A DNA stretch of 64,000 nt, taken from Massospora cicadina. Taxonomy: Eukaryota; Entomophthoromycota; Entomophthoromycetes; Entomophthorales; Entomophthoraceae. The notes below the pieces were generated by a model. The model was given only the letters and a program-made list of their open reading frames with translations. It was not told the DNA's origin and made no database searches. The stretch spans positions 1 through 64,000 of the forward strand of contig JAKSZP010014943.1 in the NCBI GenBank assembly GCA_022478985.1. Direction: 5' to 3'. The position numbers were made by a program, and so were the translations under genes. Positions 35,131-48,100 of this stretch are shown here, one piece after another; position 1 is the stretch's first letter, and every line of letters starts with the position of its first letter.

Positions 35131-36380
35131 TATGGTGGGCAATTAAGTTTTTACTTTTTATAACCATAAAATTGCTCAGAAAGTTATGCTGAGTGGAAAG
35201 AGAGTTCAGGCAATCTTTATTCCCTAGCAAATTATTAAAGTTCTAATAAATTGGGTTACCCTTACAGCTAAAGTGATGAGGTATCAATTCATACCTAGAT
35301 CCAACTATACTTTACCTGAATTTTTAGTGCTCTAAAAAGTGGTAGCCCAATTAACTGTTTTGATTATAGGTAACTGAGATACCACATCATCTGATATGAT
35401 ATACTTGAGGTCAAATTGAGGAGACTGCCTTGGAGATGCTGGTTTAGAAAATGATTATAAAAGTAAAAATAGGCCCTACAGTGATAGAATTTTAAACTTA
35501 ATAGGGTGAAGGGAATCCCTCCAGTATCACTCATACAACATTACAGCCCAACTGATCATGAGATTAAAGAGTTTATCTGGGGGTAAGGTTGGCTTGCAGA
35601 TGCCACCAATGGGTTTAAAACTGGGTTTAGCTTAGGTTATCTATCCCCCCTAAGAAGCCAAAATTCTTCAGAATACCAATTGGTAAAGCCAATCCAGTAT
35701 AAGCTATACCAAAACTACATAGACCACCTATCAGGCTTGCAAATTTTTACTTTTCAACTAAATCTTATTAGGGTAGTCATTGATCATTGGTGCACAGCTA
35801 CTGAGCTGTAACCCTCACTTTCATACCAAAATATAGTTATCAGGTGGGAATCCCATGGGCTGTTCATCTACCATATGTATAGTGTACATGGCCCATGAAA
35901 ACGTTGCTCACCTATGGATATCATACTTTAGCTGATTCTAGGTAGATGATGCAATTTTGGGTATAAAAGTATATGATCACCTACTGTAACAGCAATGGTC
36001 AAGTCAACCAAGTTGTCAGGATAAAGCCTGACATTGGTGGCATTCCTGAGATTTCAGATTTCATCAGATCAAGAGGATTTGTGCTGAAGTTAGATCAATT
36101 ACATATCAAACCATAGTTGTAATGGGTTTTGTCCAATTAATCGCTTAGATTACCCTATTTGTAATGGTATTGAGTCAATTAATCGCACCAAAATGAATTT
36201 ACAATAATTCTGAGATGATTCCCACCGCTTTCAAAATCATATGCAAGGAGCAATCCCATAAGCTCAAAATAAGTATAGTGCTCCATTTAAGAATCAATTA
36301 ATCTTAGGTAAGTCCAGGAAGTTAATTGTTTATAAAACTTGGTCATTCATGTGGTTAATCTTTGAGGCCAATAAACTATT
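35131..36380. other. Unassigned AT-rich DNA between F and G
   Basis: No gene or recognisable element in about 1.2 kb. It could hold the 5' end of element H if G inserted into H, but I see no gag-like frame. Confidence 0.4.
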
Positions 36381-37123
36381 TGTAGGAATCCAGCTGATTC
36401 TTGCTTGCTGATGCTTGACACCTGATAGATTCCACAAAGTGTTATAAAAATTAAATATAAAGCGCTAATAAAAATTATATTTTTATAAGTTTTATTATAA
36501 GCATGATAGAAGTGAAAAACGACCCCCCTCAATATCCCACCATTCAGTATTTAAAGTATTTTGAGGGTTGAGGGGAATTCTAGGATATGTTCATAATAGC
36601 TTAACCTATTCCAAATTAGGTAATATGGGGGGATAATGTATTAAAACTTGGGTAATTGCTTCAAGGTAGCGGAACAATGAAAGGGAGTTCTGATTGGCTA
36701 AAATGTACCCATGAGGTAAAAATTTTATAAACTTGAGCCAATCTATTCAAGAAATTTTTTCACCTTGGAGAACCCACACCAAGCCTATAAAAGGGGGGTC
36801 CCCACATAGGTGCGTTAAAGGACTTGGTAGTTGATGGGGGAGTACCTTCCAAAGGTCACCCCAAGGTCCATCAGGTGGTCAGAATAATATGACCGTTTGA
36901 TTTTTTATTTATTGCCCATGCATTTTGTAAAATGGTGTTACCCCAATTAATGGGGTTCCACCATGAACTGGCCAGAGTCTTTTAGCTGATATCCTTGACA
37001 TTATCATTAAAATTACTCTTGTTGGTATCAGAAAATTGCAGATGGCTGATATTTCCCCTTTTCAGCTGGATTTGACCTAAAACATTCTTATTTTTCATCT
37101 GCAAGGGAAAATATCTGATATCA
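36381..37123 (-). repeat. Element G 3' LTR (about 743 bp)
   Basis: On the plus strand it runs from TGTAGGAATCCAG to CTGATATCA. It matches 41893-42640 in block order (GGAATCCAGCT, GATTCCACAAAG, CAGTATTTAAA-TATT, AAAATGTACCCATG, GTGTTACC/GTGTTGCC). On the sense strand it begins TGATATCAG just after a purine tract (GAGGGGGG, plus 37124-37131). The 61-codon ORF in it is not coding. Confidence 0.85.
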
Positions 37124-37129
37124 CCCCCC

Positions 37130-38180
37130 TCAGGAATGTTGGGGGGGAGAATATGGATCTATGATATAGCCATGTACACGATTAATGGTGATACCAGTAG
37201 CTAGTGATTTGATAGTGTACTCGTTTCCTCTCTTGTAGATGATGGTGAAGGGACCCTCCCAAACTGATCCAAGCTTACCGCTTATAGGAGTGATACAGTT
37301 ATGGTAGTAAAACACATGTCAGACACTTGGAATATAGGTAGAGGGTTCAGAACTCATTGGCAGCCTGCCCTTCTTTTGTCACTGTTTTTTCTAAACTGGT
37401 CATAGCTTCAGATTGGAGTTAAATTATGCGCTGAGCCAGTTTTCTCATGACTTTCTCCAGTTACTCAACTCTAGAAGAGAATGCATCCTTAGCTAAGAGA
37501 GCAGGTATACCTGGTTCCCACCCATATGAGACATGGAATGGAGACATTTTTAAAATCTGGTAATAGCTAATCTGGTATGTCATAAGAGCACTGGGTAGAT
37601 ATTGATCCCAGTAAAGAGGATCAGAGGAGGCAATTTCAAATAATGGAAACCAAGGTCCATTTGCTTTTTCCATGGTCCCATTAGTGGAGGGGTTATATGG
37701 AGCTTAGAAAGTTGTTGGGCTCCCATAGATGTGGCCAGGATTTTGACTACTCTGTAGGTGAAGTTCTTACCATTATTGCAGAGTAGTACTTGAGGGGCAG
37801 ACGTGACGTGTGAAGATGTGTTGATGTAAAAAGGAGGCGGTGGCCTTGGCCGTTTGGGCAGGGTGAGCCACGGCTTCAACCCACTTAGTGAAGTGGTCAA
37901 TAGCTACTAGGAGAAATCTGTTTTCACTAGTACACTGAGGAAGGGGACCTACTACATACAAGCTGATGGTGTAGAACAGTTGTTGAGGAGTAGTTGGTTG
38001 ATACTGTTACCTAGTCTTAAAACATATTGCTTCTTACATGTAAGGCAGGCTTCCAAGACATCAACAATAGATTCCATCATACCATCCCAATAAAGATGAT
38101 CCTTAATCCACTCATAAGTTTTCTTTGCCCCTCCATGACCTAGGGTAGAATGAGCTTCTAAGATAGCAGGTACGCGTTCT
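37130..38180 (-). pseudogene. Element G integrase
   Basis: Frames on the minus strand show the core start (YVVGPLPQCTSENRFLLVAIDHFTKWVEAVAHPAQTAKATASFLHQHIF, 37961-37773) with the AIDHFTKW Asp. A middle piece carries GPWFPLFEIASSDPLYWDQYLPSALMTYQ (37673-37461). The C-terminus has a GPF module (GSVWEGPFTIIYKR, 37315-37130). No chromodomain follows before the LTR. Several stops separate the pieces. The zinc-finger region lies near 38150-37990 and is degraded. Confidence 0.78.
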
Positions 38181-38185
38181 GAGGG

Positions 38186-38990
38186 TCAAAGGTAAGGTAG
38201 CCATTTTTTCCCTACCTGCTTATACAACTTCCCATTTTCAACTTTGGTGTTATGGGAGTGCCAGGCTAACATCCTCTGAACAGGATCATCCTCATCCTCC
38301 CATTCATTGGGGGTCATTAAGAGGTCATGTAACCTCTCCGTCTCACTATTATCCAAGTGAAGGACTGGCAGCTGATTCAACCCATCAACATTCATGTGAC
38401 AGGTCCCAGCATGGTGTTCAGTCTTCATGTCGTAATGCTGGAGCTTTAGAGCCCAGCAAGCATACCCTTTAGTAGGATCTTTCATATTTTGTAACCATTT
38501 CAATGAAGCGTGGTCAGTAACCACAGTGAAGGTGGTCCCATATAGGAATGGGCGGTAGTGTTTCACAGCTAACAAAACAGCAAGGCACGCCTTTTCTGTT
38601 ACGCTGTAGTTGCATTCCGCTTTTGACAGCATCTTACTAAAAAGGATACTGGATGATCAACACCATTTTCATCCAATTGTGCTAAGATGGCCCCAACAGC
38701 GTAATCTGAGGCTTCAGTAAACAAGATAAACGGTTTATTATAATCTGGGTGCTGAAAGATAGGATGGCATTGTAGCAGTTGCTTCATCATTATAAAAGCG
38801 GCCTTTTGTTCAGCACCCCAATAGAAAGGGGTATTCTTGGTTAATAGCCAGACAAGGGGCTCACTGAGATTGGGCAAACTTTGGGATGAACTGATGGCAA
38901 TACCCCATCATCCCTAGAAATACCTGAATATCCTGCAGATTTTTAGTGGGCGGCATTTTTGAGATGGCCTCAACCTTGTCCTTCATGGGT
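38186..38990 (-). pseudogene. Element G RNase H
   Basis: Two frames, 38877-38599 and 38632-38186, read FILFTEASDYAVGAILAQLDENGVDHPVSF, then SKAECNYSVTEKACLAVLLAVKHYRPFLYGTTFTVVTDHASLKWLQ and WALKLQHYDMKTEHHAGTCHMNVDGLNQLP. The first catalytic Asp (usually TDAS) is Glu here (TEAS). The domain is otherwise almost complete with one frameshift. Confidence 0.82.
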
Positions 38991-38999
38991 TAAATTCCT

Positions 39000-39661
39000 T
39001 CTTGGGAAATGAAATGGCCAAGATAAACCAATTTTCTTTGAAAGAAGGTACACTTTGATGGTTTCAACTTAATATTAGACTTACTTAACCATTGAAACAT
39101 GTCCCTTCAAAAGATCAAGATGTTTGTTAAAGGTCTTTGAGAACACCGTGATGTCATCAAGATAAATGATGACACAGGTTAACTTGAGGTCCTGCAAGAT
39201 GTGATCCATCGCACGCTGAAAAGAGGCAGGTGCATTGCACAACCCTTGGGGTAATCGTGTGGGTTGGAAGAGATCTTTACTACAAACAAGAGCGCATTTC
39301 TCCTGACCTTGGGGAGAAAGGTCCATTTGCCAACAGCCACTGGCCAAGTCCATGGCGGAGAAGAAGTTAGAGCCATAGAGTTGGGCCAGGGCATCATCAA
39401 TGCGAGGGATAGGATAGCTATCTTTCTTAGTGAGGCTATTTAACCTATGGTAGTCCATGACTATCCAATGACCTCCATTTTTCTTTTTAATAAGCAACAA
39501 AGGGGTGACCAAGGGCTTTGTGAAGAAACTAGTAACCCCGCGTCTAGTAACTGCTGGAGCTCTGCCCTCATTTGTTGTTCCTCCACTTTTGACTTGTGGT
39601 AAGGTTTGGACCTAATAGGCCAGGCATCACCCACATCAATGGAGTGGCACCAGCACTTCAT
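39000..39661 (-). pseudogene. Element G reverse transcriptase
   Basis: The frames 39661-39461 and 39512-39081 contain WSPLCCLLKRK/LLLIKKKNGGHWIVMDYHRLNSLTKKDSYPIPRIDDAL, FFSAMDLASGCWQMDLSPQGQEKCALV, FQPTRLPQGLCNAPASFQRAMDHIL and the catalytic YLDDITVFSK near 39155-39130. All RT palm residues look intact over a 143-codon open frame. One frameshift lies near 39500. Confidence 0.83.
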
Positions 39662-39699
39662 GTGGCCATAGCATTTTCTGAATTAGAAAATATGTTGCT

Positions 39700-41230
39700 A
39701 TATTAATCTAATAAAGTAAAACCTTTTTCCAGTTCGTTTGGGGTCAGCTCATCTGAAATATGAACAGTGGGTAGAGTACACATAAGGTTGTCCATAGGCA
39801 AGCCCAAATCTGCCATAGAGCCAACGGAGTGGATACGTTCAATACTCTCTACTGGATGTAGGAAGCCTCTGACAATCTCCTGGTGTTTTCATATGACCAT
39901 GTCTTTTCTGATGAGGGACCCAGCAAATGGGCAATAGGCCTCCAGTAGGCTGGGTCTAGTATTCCAAGCAGTACCCGATGCTCCAAGGAGCTAATGCTTT
40001 CAGGACTTACGAGGTGCAACAAGAGTGGTGTGGGATTTAGAGCGGTATTTTAATGTCAATCACTCGTTGTTTATTAGGCTTAATCAAAACCTCATCTGCA
40101 GAATAGAAAGGGATGCCATCTATCACATCCACTGAGTTGGGCAAATTCTTTGTGTTACGCCCAGAGGTGTAATAAGGTAAAGTCATAGCTGAAAAGGGGT
40201 ATTCAACTAAGCAAGAGTATTTGTGCTTGCTGGGTTATTTATTGGATAAGACTAAAGGAACTTCATAGTTGAGCAACAAGAGGAAAACTTGATCCATATT
40301 AATTATTTCCTCATACTCAATCATAAACTAAGTGCTGATGAGCATATCGTATGCGTTGTTATCCAAAGCCACAGCAGGGGCTGATAGGATGAGCTTCCCA
40401 ATTCAAATGGGAATGGAAGAGTATTCCCTGATAGCACAGGTATAGTTGGGGAAGGCGGCTTTAAATTATTGCGTGTACTCCAAGTCAGGAGCTAGCTTTA
40501 TCTTCTTGATAAGCTTAGTGGAGATCATGTTAACTGGGGAGCCGGTGTCCAAGATGGCCATTTTTCAGACTTTTTGTATTACCACTTCAATTTTAGTGAG
40601 TGAACCTCCAAAGTTAGGTGACAAAGCTAAAGCCTCCTTGAGCTGAAAGGTGGAGGTTAATTTTTGAGCAGTCTCAGGATATTTGTCCAAGATGGTTTTC
40701 ATGAGGTGGACCCGCTGAATAGGTCAAATCAAGCCAGATAAGAAATGATCACCATCACTGGCAGTGTCAATAACTTTTGGCCACCCTAGAATCTGGCTGA
40801 GATCCGTTTCCTCAGGTATGGTGGTACCATCTACTCCTCCAGCGTTCAAATGGTCAGGAACCTCTACTTCCGCAGGTGCTCCTAATATATGTTAACCAAT
40901 GTCGTCATAACCCCCCTCAGATTCATCCCCAAGGGTATTCTCAACCGCTGGCAAGGCTGCAATTGAGGTAGGGGTACGGCCACATGATGTTGGGTAGCTA
41001 TCTTCTGACCTTTAGGGCGCGCAACTATCAGCTTAGCTGGAGGGGAAAGCACAAAGGCGATCTCCACTGTACATAAAGGAACGGTAAACTTTTTAAGTCA
41101 AACTGTAGAAGCAGGCTTCACAGGAAGAATAAGCACAGATGGGATCACTCTCAACTGGTCAACAGGAGGAAGCTTCTCAATGGTTAGAGCTGAAGGTTTC
41201 ACCTCAGCTTCATTTTATGGTGGCACATAA
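39700..41230 (-). pseudogene. Element G protease and gag-pol linker
   Basis: On the minus strand near 40565-40480 the frame reads MAILDTGSPVNMISTKLIKKIKLAPDLEY, an intact DTGSP retropepsin site. LSAPAVALDNNAYDMLIS and FMIEYEEIINMDQVF follow near 40410-40290. The same blocks occur in element H on the plus strand. The rest of the stretch has scattered frames without recognised domains. Confidence 0.72.
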
Positions 41231-41237
41231 AATGGAA

Positions 41238-41843
41238 TTATGCCGCATCCAACAAAGCCTCTTTGATGTCACAGATGCTTTTGAAGTAGCATTTTACCGC
41301 AATGATATGCCTGGCTAGAGAGGGCTGAGAAGATAAACCAGTTAATAGGTCGGCGATAGTATCATCAAGGGTGAGCATGTTAGAGGTTGTTAACCTTTGC
41401 GCAGTGAGGTAAAATCTTTCAGCAAAGGCAATGGGAAATTCACCTTCATACATGATAAGGCGCATAAAGGCCAGTTTTTCCCTGTGTAGACTCTGATTTG
41501 ATCTGAATTCAGCCAAAAGAACCTCCTTCACCTCTGCCCATGTGTGTAAAGGGTCCAGATAAGGAACTATCATCTCTTGCGCTAGGCAGCTTAAACAAGG
41601 AAGGACGTGTTGAACTTTTTGCTTGTCCATGGCCCCACACATGGCAGCTTCATAAACGTACAAAAAAGTAGCAATGCTCCCTTCGCCAGGGATGTACTTG
41701 CCCTTAAAACGTGGTTTTAGTTGGCGCTGCTCAAGTTCTTTGAGACGGGATAGAGCGCTTGCTAGTTGCCTTTCCAGGGAAACTAAACTTTATTCAACGA
41801 GAAGAGGAAAAATGGGAGGGTTACTCTCATTTGAAGCCTCCAT
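41238..41843 (-). pseudogene. Element G gag
   Basis: A frame from ATG at 41843 (MEASNESNPPIFPLLVE), with one TAA, continues as SLERQLASALSRLKELEQRQLKPRFKGKYIPGEGSIATFLYVYEAAM. The 141-codon open stretch 41663-41238 follows, with WAEVKEVLLAEFRSNQSLHREKLAFMRLIMYEGEFPIAFAERFYLTAQR. The last part resembles the conserved Ty3/gypsy gag helix region. It lies directly inside the 5' LTR at 41893. No CCHC knuckle was found. Confidence 0.75.
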
Positions 41844-41892
41844 TTTTGACGAATTTCAGGTGTACAGGTGTCCCCTGTAGTGAGCATCAATT

Positions 41893-42640
41893 TGTGGGAA
41901 TCCAGCTTAGTTGTGCTCGCTGGTGCTTACACCACTGGATTCCACAAAGGGCCTTAATAAAACTTTAAAAGTAAACACTACTAAACTTGGGTTTTATATA
42001 TTTTATTAGTAGTGCGGGGATAAAAAGAAAATGATCCCTCTTGATTTCCAACCAATCAGTATTTAAACTGTATTGAGGGTCAGGGGGAATTTGAGGATAG
42101 GTTCAGTTTAGCTTGGACTAGTCCAAATTAGAAAATATGGGGAATCAGCCTATTGAAGCTCAGGATAACCGCTTCATTTTGGCTGAACAATGGAAGGGGA
42201 ATTATTATTGGCCAAAATGTACCCATGGGGTAATGATTTATAAACTTCAGCCAATCCCCATTTGAGAAATTTATTGCACCTTGGGGGACCCCTGACAATC
42301 CTATAAAAAAAGTGGTCCCCGCATAGATGCTTGGAAGGACATGGTTCTGGCTGGGGGAGTGCCATCTGATGGTCACCCCAGGGTCCTTCTCATGGTCAGA
42401 GTAATCCAAGTGCTTGATTTTACATTTATTGCCCAAGAAGGATTCAAAATGGTGTTGCCACGATTTTCAGGGTTCCATTGAGAATCAGCCAGGGTCTTTT
42501 GGCCAATATCAGCATTTATATTATTTAAATAATGGGGAATATTATTGCAAACTTGAAAATAGCTAACATTTCCCCTATTTGGCAGATTTTGACCCAAAAC
42601 GTTCTTCAGTTGCAGCTGTGAGGGCAAATGTTCAACAACA
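41893..42640 (-). repeat. Element G 5' LTR (about 748 bp)
   Basis: Matches 36381-37123 from TGTGGGAATCCAG to the AAATGTTCAACAACA end. The exact right end is uncertain by a few bases and no matching target duplication was found (CTATT before 36381 is not repeated after 42640). Confidence 0.82.
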
Positions 42641-43482
42641 TCCACTGCATTTAATGTTATGGATTGCTTGAACGCTGAGAATATTGATGACGCCCAGGTT
42701 ACAGAGGACACTACCTCAGTCAGGTGATCAGATGTCCAAGAGTAATCAATACACCTAGCAACGCTGATCAATACATTGACCTGTTGATATGACCAATCTC
42801 AAGTGTGCACAGTCTAATGGAGACTAAAAACTTTATATCTTGAGACTTCCCAAAAAGCTTAATGCAACATTCAGCCTTAAAAACTTGTCCTAGCACTCCC
42901 GCCAAAGGTTGGAGAAACTTTTACTAAAGTAGAAGTAGTGGTGGGACCATCTAGTACTAAAAAAAAAGTAGAAGTAGTGGTTCAAAAAGTCATAGTAATA
43001 ACTATTTTGGATGCAGTATCACCTATTGAAGTTGTCTAATCCCATCTCGCTAAGAAGATCAAACTCGCCTCAGACCTTGAGTACCTCAAGGAGTATAGGA
43101 CTGCCAATCTGAAAAATACCAAGGCGATGTGTGCTTACTTTTCCCTGACAATTTGATCTGGCAAGTTTGGTAATTCAGCTCCTGCAGTTACCCTGAACAA
43201 TAGCCAATATGATATATTTATTGGGATGTAATTTATGCTCAAATATGAAGGAGTCATCAATATGAAAGAATTTACTTATCACTCCTCATTTATAAAGTTC
43301 CCCTTGTACTGGATAATGAAGACTCCAGCAAGAAATATTACTCTTGTCTGGTTAAGTACCCTGTTTCTACTTTGCCTTTATGATATTTTATCTCTGGAAG
43401 AAATACAAAAATGCTCTCTCAACTCAGTAGATGCAGCAGAAGGAATATCATTCTATGCTACTGAGGAGTTAATTATTCTGTC
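42641..43482 (+). pseudogene. Element H protease region
   Basis: The plus strand reads TKVEVVVGPSS, then ITILDAVSPIEVV, then AKKIKLASDLEY near 42930-43090. This aligns with the G protease DTGSPVNMIS...KKIKLAPDLEY, so the catalytic DTG is now DAV. NSAPAVTLNNSQYDIFIGM and FMLKYEGVINMKEF follow, also matching G. The 100-codon frame 43235-43537 continues to LNSVDAAEGISFYATEELI. H is thus a diverged relative of G in the opposite orientation. Confidence 0.65.
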
Positions 43483-43942
43483 GCAATTCCAATATGATTG
43501 GATGATAAGCACTAAATCAATATGGTGGAACAGATGAAATCCGCCAAGTTGTTACAAATACGATTAATTGAGTGCCTCAAAATGAGGCGATATTGGGATT
43601 GTTGGGAAATTGGCCAAATTGGGTGATTGTAAATTGAAAAATGAATAATTGGTGAAAACAATGAGATATGGCGAAGTGAATTACTAAGCCATGAAAGCAG
43701 TACCATCCAAAGTTGTTACCATACAAGCAGGATTAGATGATTGAGGAAGTTCAAGTTGTTAGTAGTTTAGAGTGAGTATAACAGCGAGAATCCGCTGTAT
43801 TAATACATAAAATAAAAGAGAGTTGAGGGAGCGAGTGCTCCATATTTATTTATTTATGTATAAGTTTATTCTGTCTTGTCGAGGATAACAATCATCATAT
43901 TGTTGGTCCTAATTACTCAGTGGGTTGAACCCTGTGCAAAAA
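43483..43942 (+). repeat. Solo LTR of the A family inside H
   Basis: Blocks ATGATTGGATGATAAGC, GAAGTGAATTA, TGCTCCATAT and GAACCCTGTGCA align in order with the element A LTR at about 1930-2354. TCTGTC occurs at 43477-43482 and 43943-43948 and could be the target duplication. No internal element sequence is attached, as expected after LTR-LTR recombination. Confidence 0.5.
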
Positions 43943-43999
43943 TCTGTCAGCGTATCTTACAAGTACCACAAATTTATAACATAAACCATGAGAACAAAT

Positions 44000-44926
44000 A
44001 GTAGTTTCTACTAACATAACCCTGAGTATACCCCTAAACTTCTTGTTACATATCACTAGTGACAATGGAGAAAATAAATTTGAACTAAGGGTAATATCAG
44101 TATCCCTCAACTCAGCCTATCAGCGGCCTATTAAATACTACTTGGAAACTTGGCAAACAAGATATTAGTCAAGAAACATCAAGATATTGGGAAAGGTCAA
44201 TTAATTCCCATTGATGAAATGGCAAGGTACATTTTATTAGTACTCACCTTTATTTTGGCCTACCTACCAATAATTTAATTCTCACCATTCCTCAAGTCCA
44301 GATATTTGCTAAGTAAAATCAGGATGAACTTGAAAAAGTAATCAATTAGTTGAGGATTATCAAGGTGTTTTATCCACTTCAGAAGTTGACTATGATCACA
44401 TGGAAGACTAAACATAGTATTGATGTAGGAAATTTAACCCTAATTTGATCGCAGACATATAGGAAGTCTAAGGTAGATGAGCAATAAATGAAGGTTGAGC
44501 TCAAGCAACTATTAAATGTCGGCTTACTTATGACAACCCAGAGTCCACAATTGTCCCCACTGTTATTTAAAAAAGCAAGAATGATGGTCACAGAATAGTG
44601 GTGGATTATAGAATCTAATTGCTTAAAAAGAAGAACAGCTATCCAATTCCATGAACTGATGATGCTCTGATTCAACACTCCTGATCAAAATACTTCTCTG
44701 CGATGGACCTCGCCAGTGGCTATAGGCAGATGGATCTATCGCCAGAGAACCAAGAGAAGTGTGCGTTGATATTCACAGAAAAATTATTTCACCCTACATT
44801 GCTCCCTCATGGATATGCAATGCTCCATCTCATTTTAATGGGCGATGGACCACATCATGCAAGATCTCAAACTGAGCTGCATGATTGTCTACCTAGATGA
44901 CATAACGGGGTTTTTAAAGCCTTTAC
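44000..44926 (+). pseudogene. Element H reverse transcriptase, first part
   Basis: Near 44470-44660 the frames read KSKVDEQ-MKVELKQLLNVGLLMTTQSPQLSPLLF and VVDY-relics. A 65-codon frame 44703-44900 carries MDLASGYRQMDLSPENQEKCALIF. LSCMIVYLDDIT near 44875-44905 is the catalytic box, intact. The LINE interrupts the frame directly after this motif, at 44927-44944, and the element continues at 50242. Confidence 0.75.
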
Positions 44927-44944
44927 TGATTATCTTAACTTCTT
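44927..44944. repeat. LINE target-site duplication, left copy (18 bp)
   Basis: TGATTATCTTAACTTCTT here is identical to 50224-50241 at the other end of the LINE. Confidence 0.95.
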
Positions 44945-45194
44945 TTTAAATTTTTAAATTTATTGCGGGGAAGGCTGACCATGGGACGGACACTTCCGAA
45001 TATGACTCAGGAAAGACAAACTTAGTACCAGGGGAGGCACCCCAGAGAAGCAATGCTATCTCTTGTTGCCAGTGGGAACGCCACTTATGGGGAGGGGAGG
45101 GGACGTGTGAAGGGGCCGTAGCCACTATTGAGCACGTGTGGAGGAAGGGGTCTGATTTGATGAACCAGACTGGGAACCAGGAGGAGACCAGCTG

Positions 45195-48100
45195 TCAGCG
45201 ACGCGGTGTGAGGTATCCAAATATCCACGCTTGAAAGTGGTCCACCAAATGAGACCGGAATCTGTGGACAGTTTCTGGGAAGGTGGGGGTGGAGCCTGCG
45301 ATGGCATCTAAGACAATCGTGTGGATGGTCCACATGGCGATTGCAACCACCAGAGCATGGAGGGAGGGTGGAAGGGAGGAGGCCATTGATAGAGCAAACA
45401 TATCTCTTGACAGACTGAAGGGATGCGTTTGATCCTGGCCCAGCAGACGTTGAACTTCGCGCCATATCACTTTAGAGGTGGGGCACTTCTCCAGGCGGTG
45501 GAACAGCATTCCGTACTGGCCACACATGACACAGGATGAGTGTAAAGCGTTAGAGTGTTCAGCTGTACGGTACACCCACCTCAGGCAGCGCCACACATGG
45601 GAGTGGACTTGAGGCTGCAACAGAGGATGGTGTGCGTATTTCCAGATAGTTTTTGGGTCTCAGTGGAATAAGGGATGTCTATCATGTCCAGGTAGTCCAC
45701 CCTGGATAGGACATGGGGCTGAATGGGGATCACGCCATCATGGATGGGTAGCCCCTGTACCTCTTGTGTGAACTGAGGAGAGGGGCGGCCTCTTCGGGTT
45801 GTATGTCCGCTAATATGAATTCTCCACTCTGCGCTTCGCATGGAGAGTAGGATTCGTTTGTAGTGGGTTTTAGTCCCGTGAGGACCTGTGGCCGATGTGT
45901 GTGATGCAAGGTATTTCATCAGGGAGTGAGGGTTTGATGGACTGTTGAGGCCCAAGGCTCAGAAGAAGTTGGAGCGGGCTGCGCAGGACCAGTGTTGGGA
46001 TGGGAATGTAGGGGCAGTGATGGCCACGATCCAGGTGCCCAGGATCTTGGCAGCATGGGCTTTGAAGTCAAGCAGGCCCATGCCACCTTGATGATGAGGG
46101 CCAAACATGACCTCTAGCCATACTGGTGGAGGGCGGCCTGACCAAAGCCATCCTTGCAGCAAGGCATAAAGGGATTTGAAGAAGCTTGGGGAGAAGGGGA
46201 TGGTGTGGGCTCCGAACCAGACTTTGGATAGGAGCATAGAGTTGGCTAGAACAACCCTGCCAGTGAGGGTAGTAGGGTGGGCTCTGAGAGAGGCGATTCG
46301 CTTCGTCACGTTGTCCAGTATACGGCACTCCATTACTGCTGACGCGTATCCGCCTGCCTCCATCCACACGCCCAGATGGTTCACCGGTCCTATAGTAGGA
46401 CGTGGCACGAAGGGGAGCACCAGTGGAGTGGTGTGTGTTGAGTTAGTAAGGTGTGGACGTGGGCGAGCAGATGGGCTGGGTTGGGAACTAATTGCTGGGG
46501 CCCAGCAGTTCTGAAACTGACCAAGGAGGATGATTTCGGTTTTGGAGGCGTTCAGTGTCACGTTGCTTACCCGGGAATATTCCTGGATGAGGGCTTCAAG
46601 CACGCGTGCATCTTTATTATTAGACACCCCCACCACGCAGTCATCTGCAAATGCCATCATCTTGACTGGGGTTTGGCCTGGCACATGGACCCCAGTGAGT
46701 TGGGCATTCACATTTCGCAGTAGTGGGTCAAGGCTGAAGTTGTATAAGAGTGGGCTGAGGGGGTCCCCTTGTCGCAAGCCCCTTTGAGGGTGGACTACTT
46801 CCGTTAGGAAGCCTGGGCCACACACTGCCATTGTTGCAGATTCTGTGAGCAGCATCACCCAGTTGATGAAGCGGGGGGGGTAGGCAGAATTGATGGAGGC
46901 AGGCCCTTAGGTATTCCCAGTTTACTCTATCATAGGCCTTTTGTTGGTCCAATAATACCAGTGCTCCTGAGGCTGTGGACTGACATGCATTAGCCACAGA
47001 GTGCACGTTATCCCAAATCGACCTTCTGGGTATGAAACTGAATTGTTCTGGGGAGATGGTGGCAGATGCTACAGTCCCTAAACAGTTAGCCATGATTTTT
47101 GTTAAAATTTTGGTGTCTGTGTTTGTTAGAGAAATGGGGTGCCAATTGGCTAAGTCTAGCTTATCCCCTTTCTTGAAGAGTGTGACAGTAAAGGCCTCAT
47201 GTCCTCCTGGTAGGAGGCGCGTTTCTAACAGGCTTTGTTTTAGTGAGGCGAGCAGCAATAGGGATATGTGTTTTAAATTTTTTTTGTAGAACTCATATGG
47301 AATGCCATCTGGGCCTGGGCATTTTCAGTTTGTTGCACTGCGAATGGCTGTCCATAATTTGTTCAGAGTAATTAAATTCATTACTTCCGGGTATTGGAAA
47401 ATGGTGCGGATATGAGCTCAGTTGAGAAATTCTGCCACTTCAGCTGGCTGAATTGGTTCAGCTCGGTATAACTTGGAGTAATATTTTTGCATTTTGATTG
47501 CCACTTTGGCTGGTGTGTCTGCAATGGAATTATCCGATCTTCGCACCTGTGTGCAGGCCACACTCTAGTGTGGTGCAAATTTTTTTTAAAGAAATATGCG
47601 GTGCACTTGTCACCTTTAGTGATGCATGTGGCCCTGTATTGGACACAAACCCGATGTTTGTGTTGCCTTTTGAGTGCATTGAGGTGGGCGGCTGCCTCCG
47701 CCCACTTCCGGCCCTATGCAGGGCTGTATCCTGTAGCTGGAATGTTGGACTCCAAGTGGGCCAATTCTGCCAGAGTGCGCGAGATAATCGCCGATGTGGC
47801 TCATGAGCGTCTGGAGGAGAGATGGCGATAGTGGCAGATGGTGTCCTCTTTGAAAGTTGCCCATGAGGAAATGGGGTCCGCACAAAAATGGTGCAACAAA
47901 CAATTTTGCCAAAGTTGCCTCTTCCACCCACGTGGAAAGTCCTGGCAACGCGAGCTCGGGGGGCGGATTTTGCACCAATGTGGGGCCTTAGCAACTGTGA
48001 CCAGTAGGTGGTAGGTTATCAAGACCAGTAAGTGGTTGGAGAATTCCATTTTTGTTGTTTTAAAGTGGGAGATGTAGGGTTGGAATTTCGCTGGTGTTAG

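Noticed and set aside
36784..36800. TATAAAAGGGGGG-like TATA box on the plus strand of the G LTR, with a relative at 42302
   Set aside because: It is antisense to element G, and AT-rich LTRs often contain such strings; no transcription evidence.
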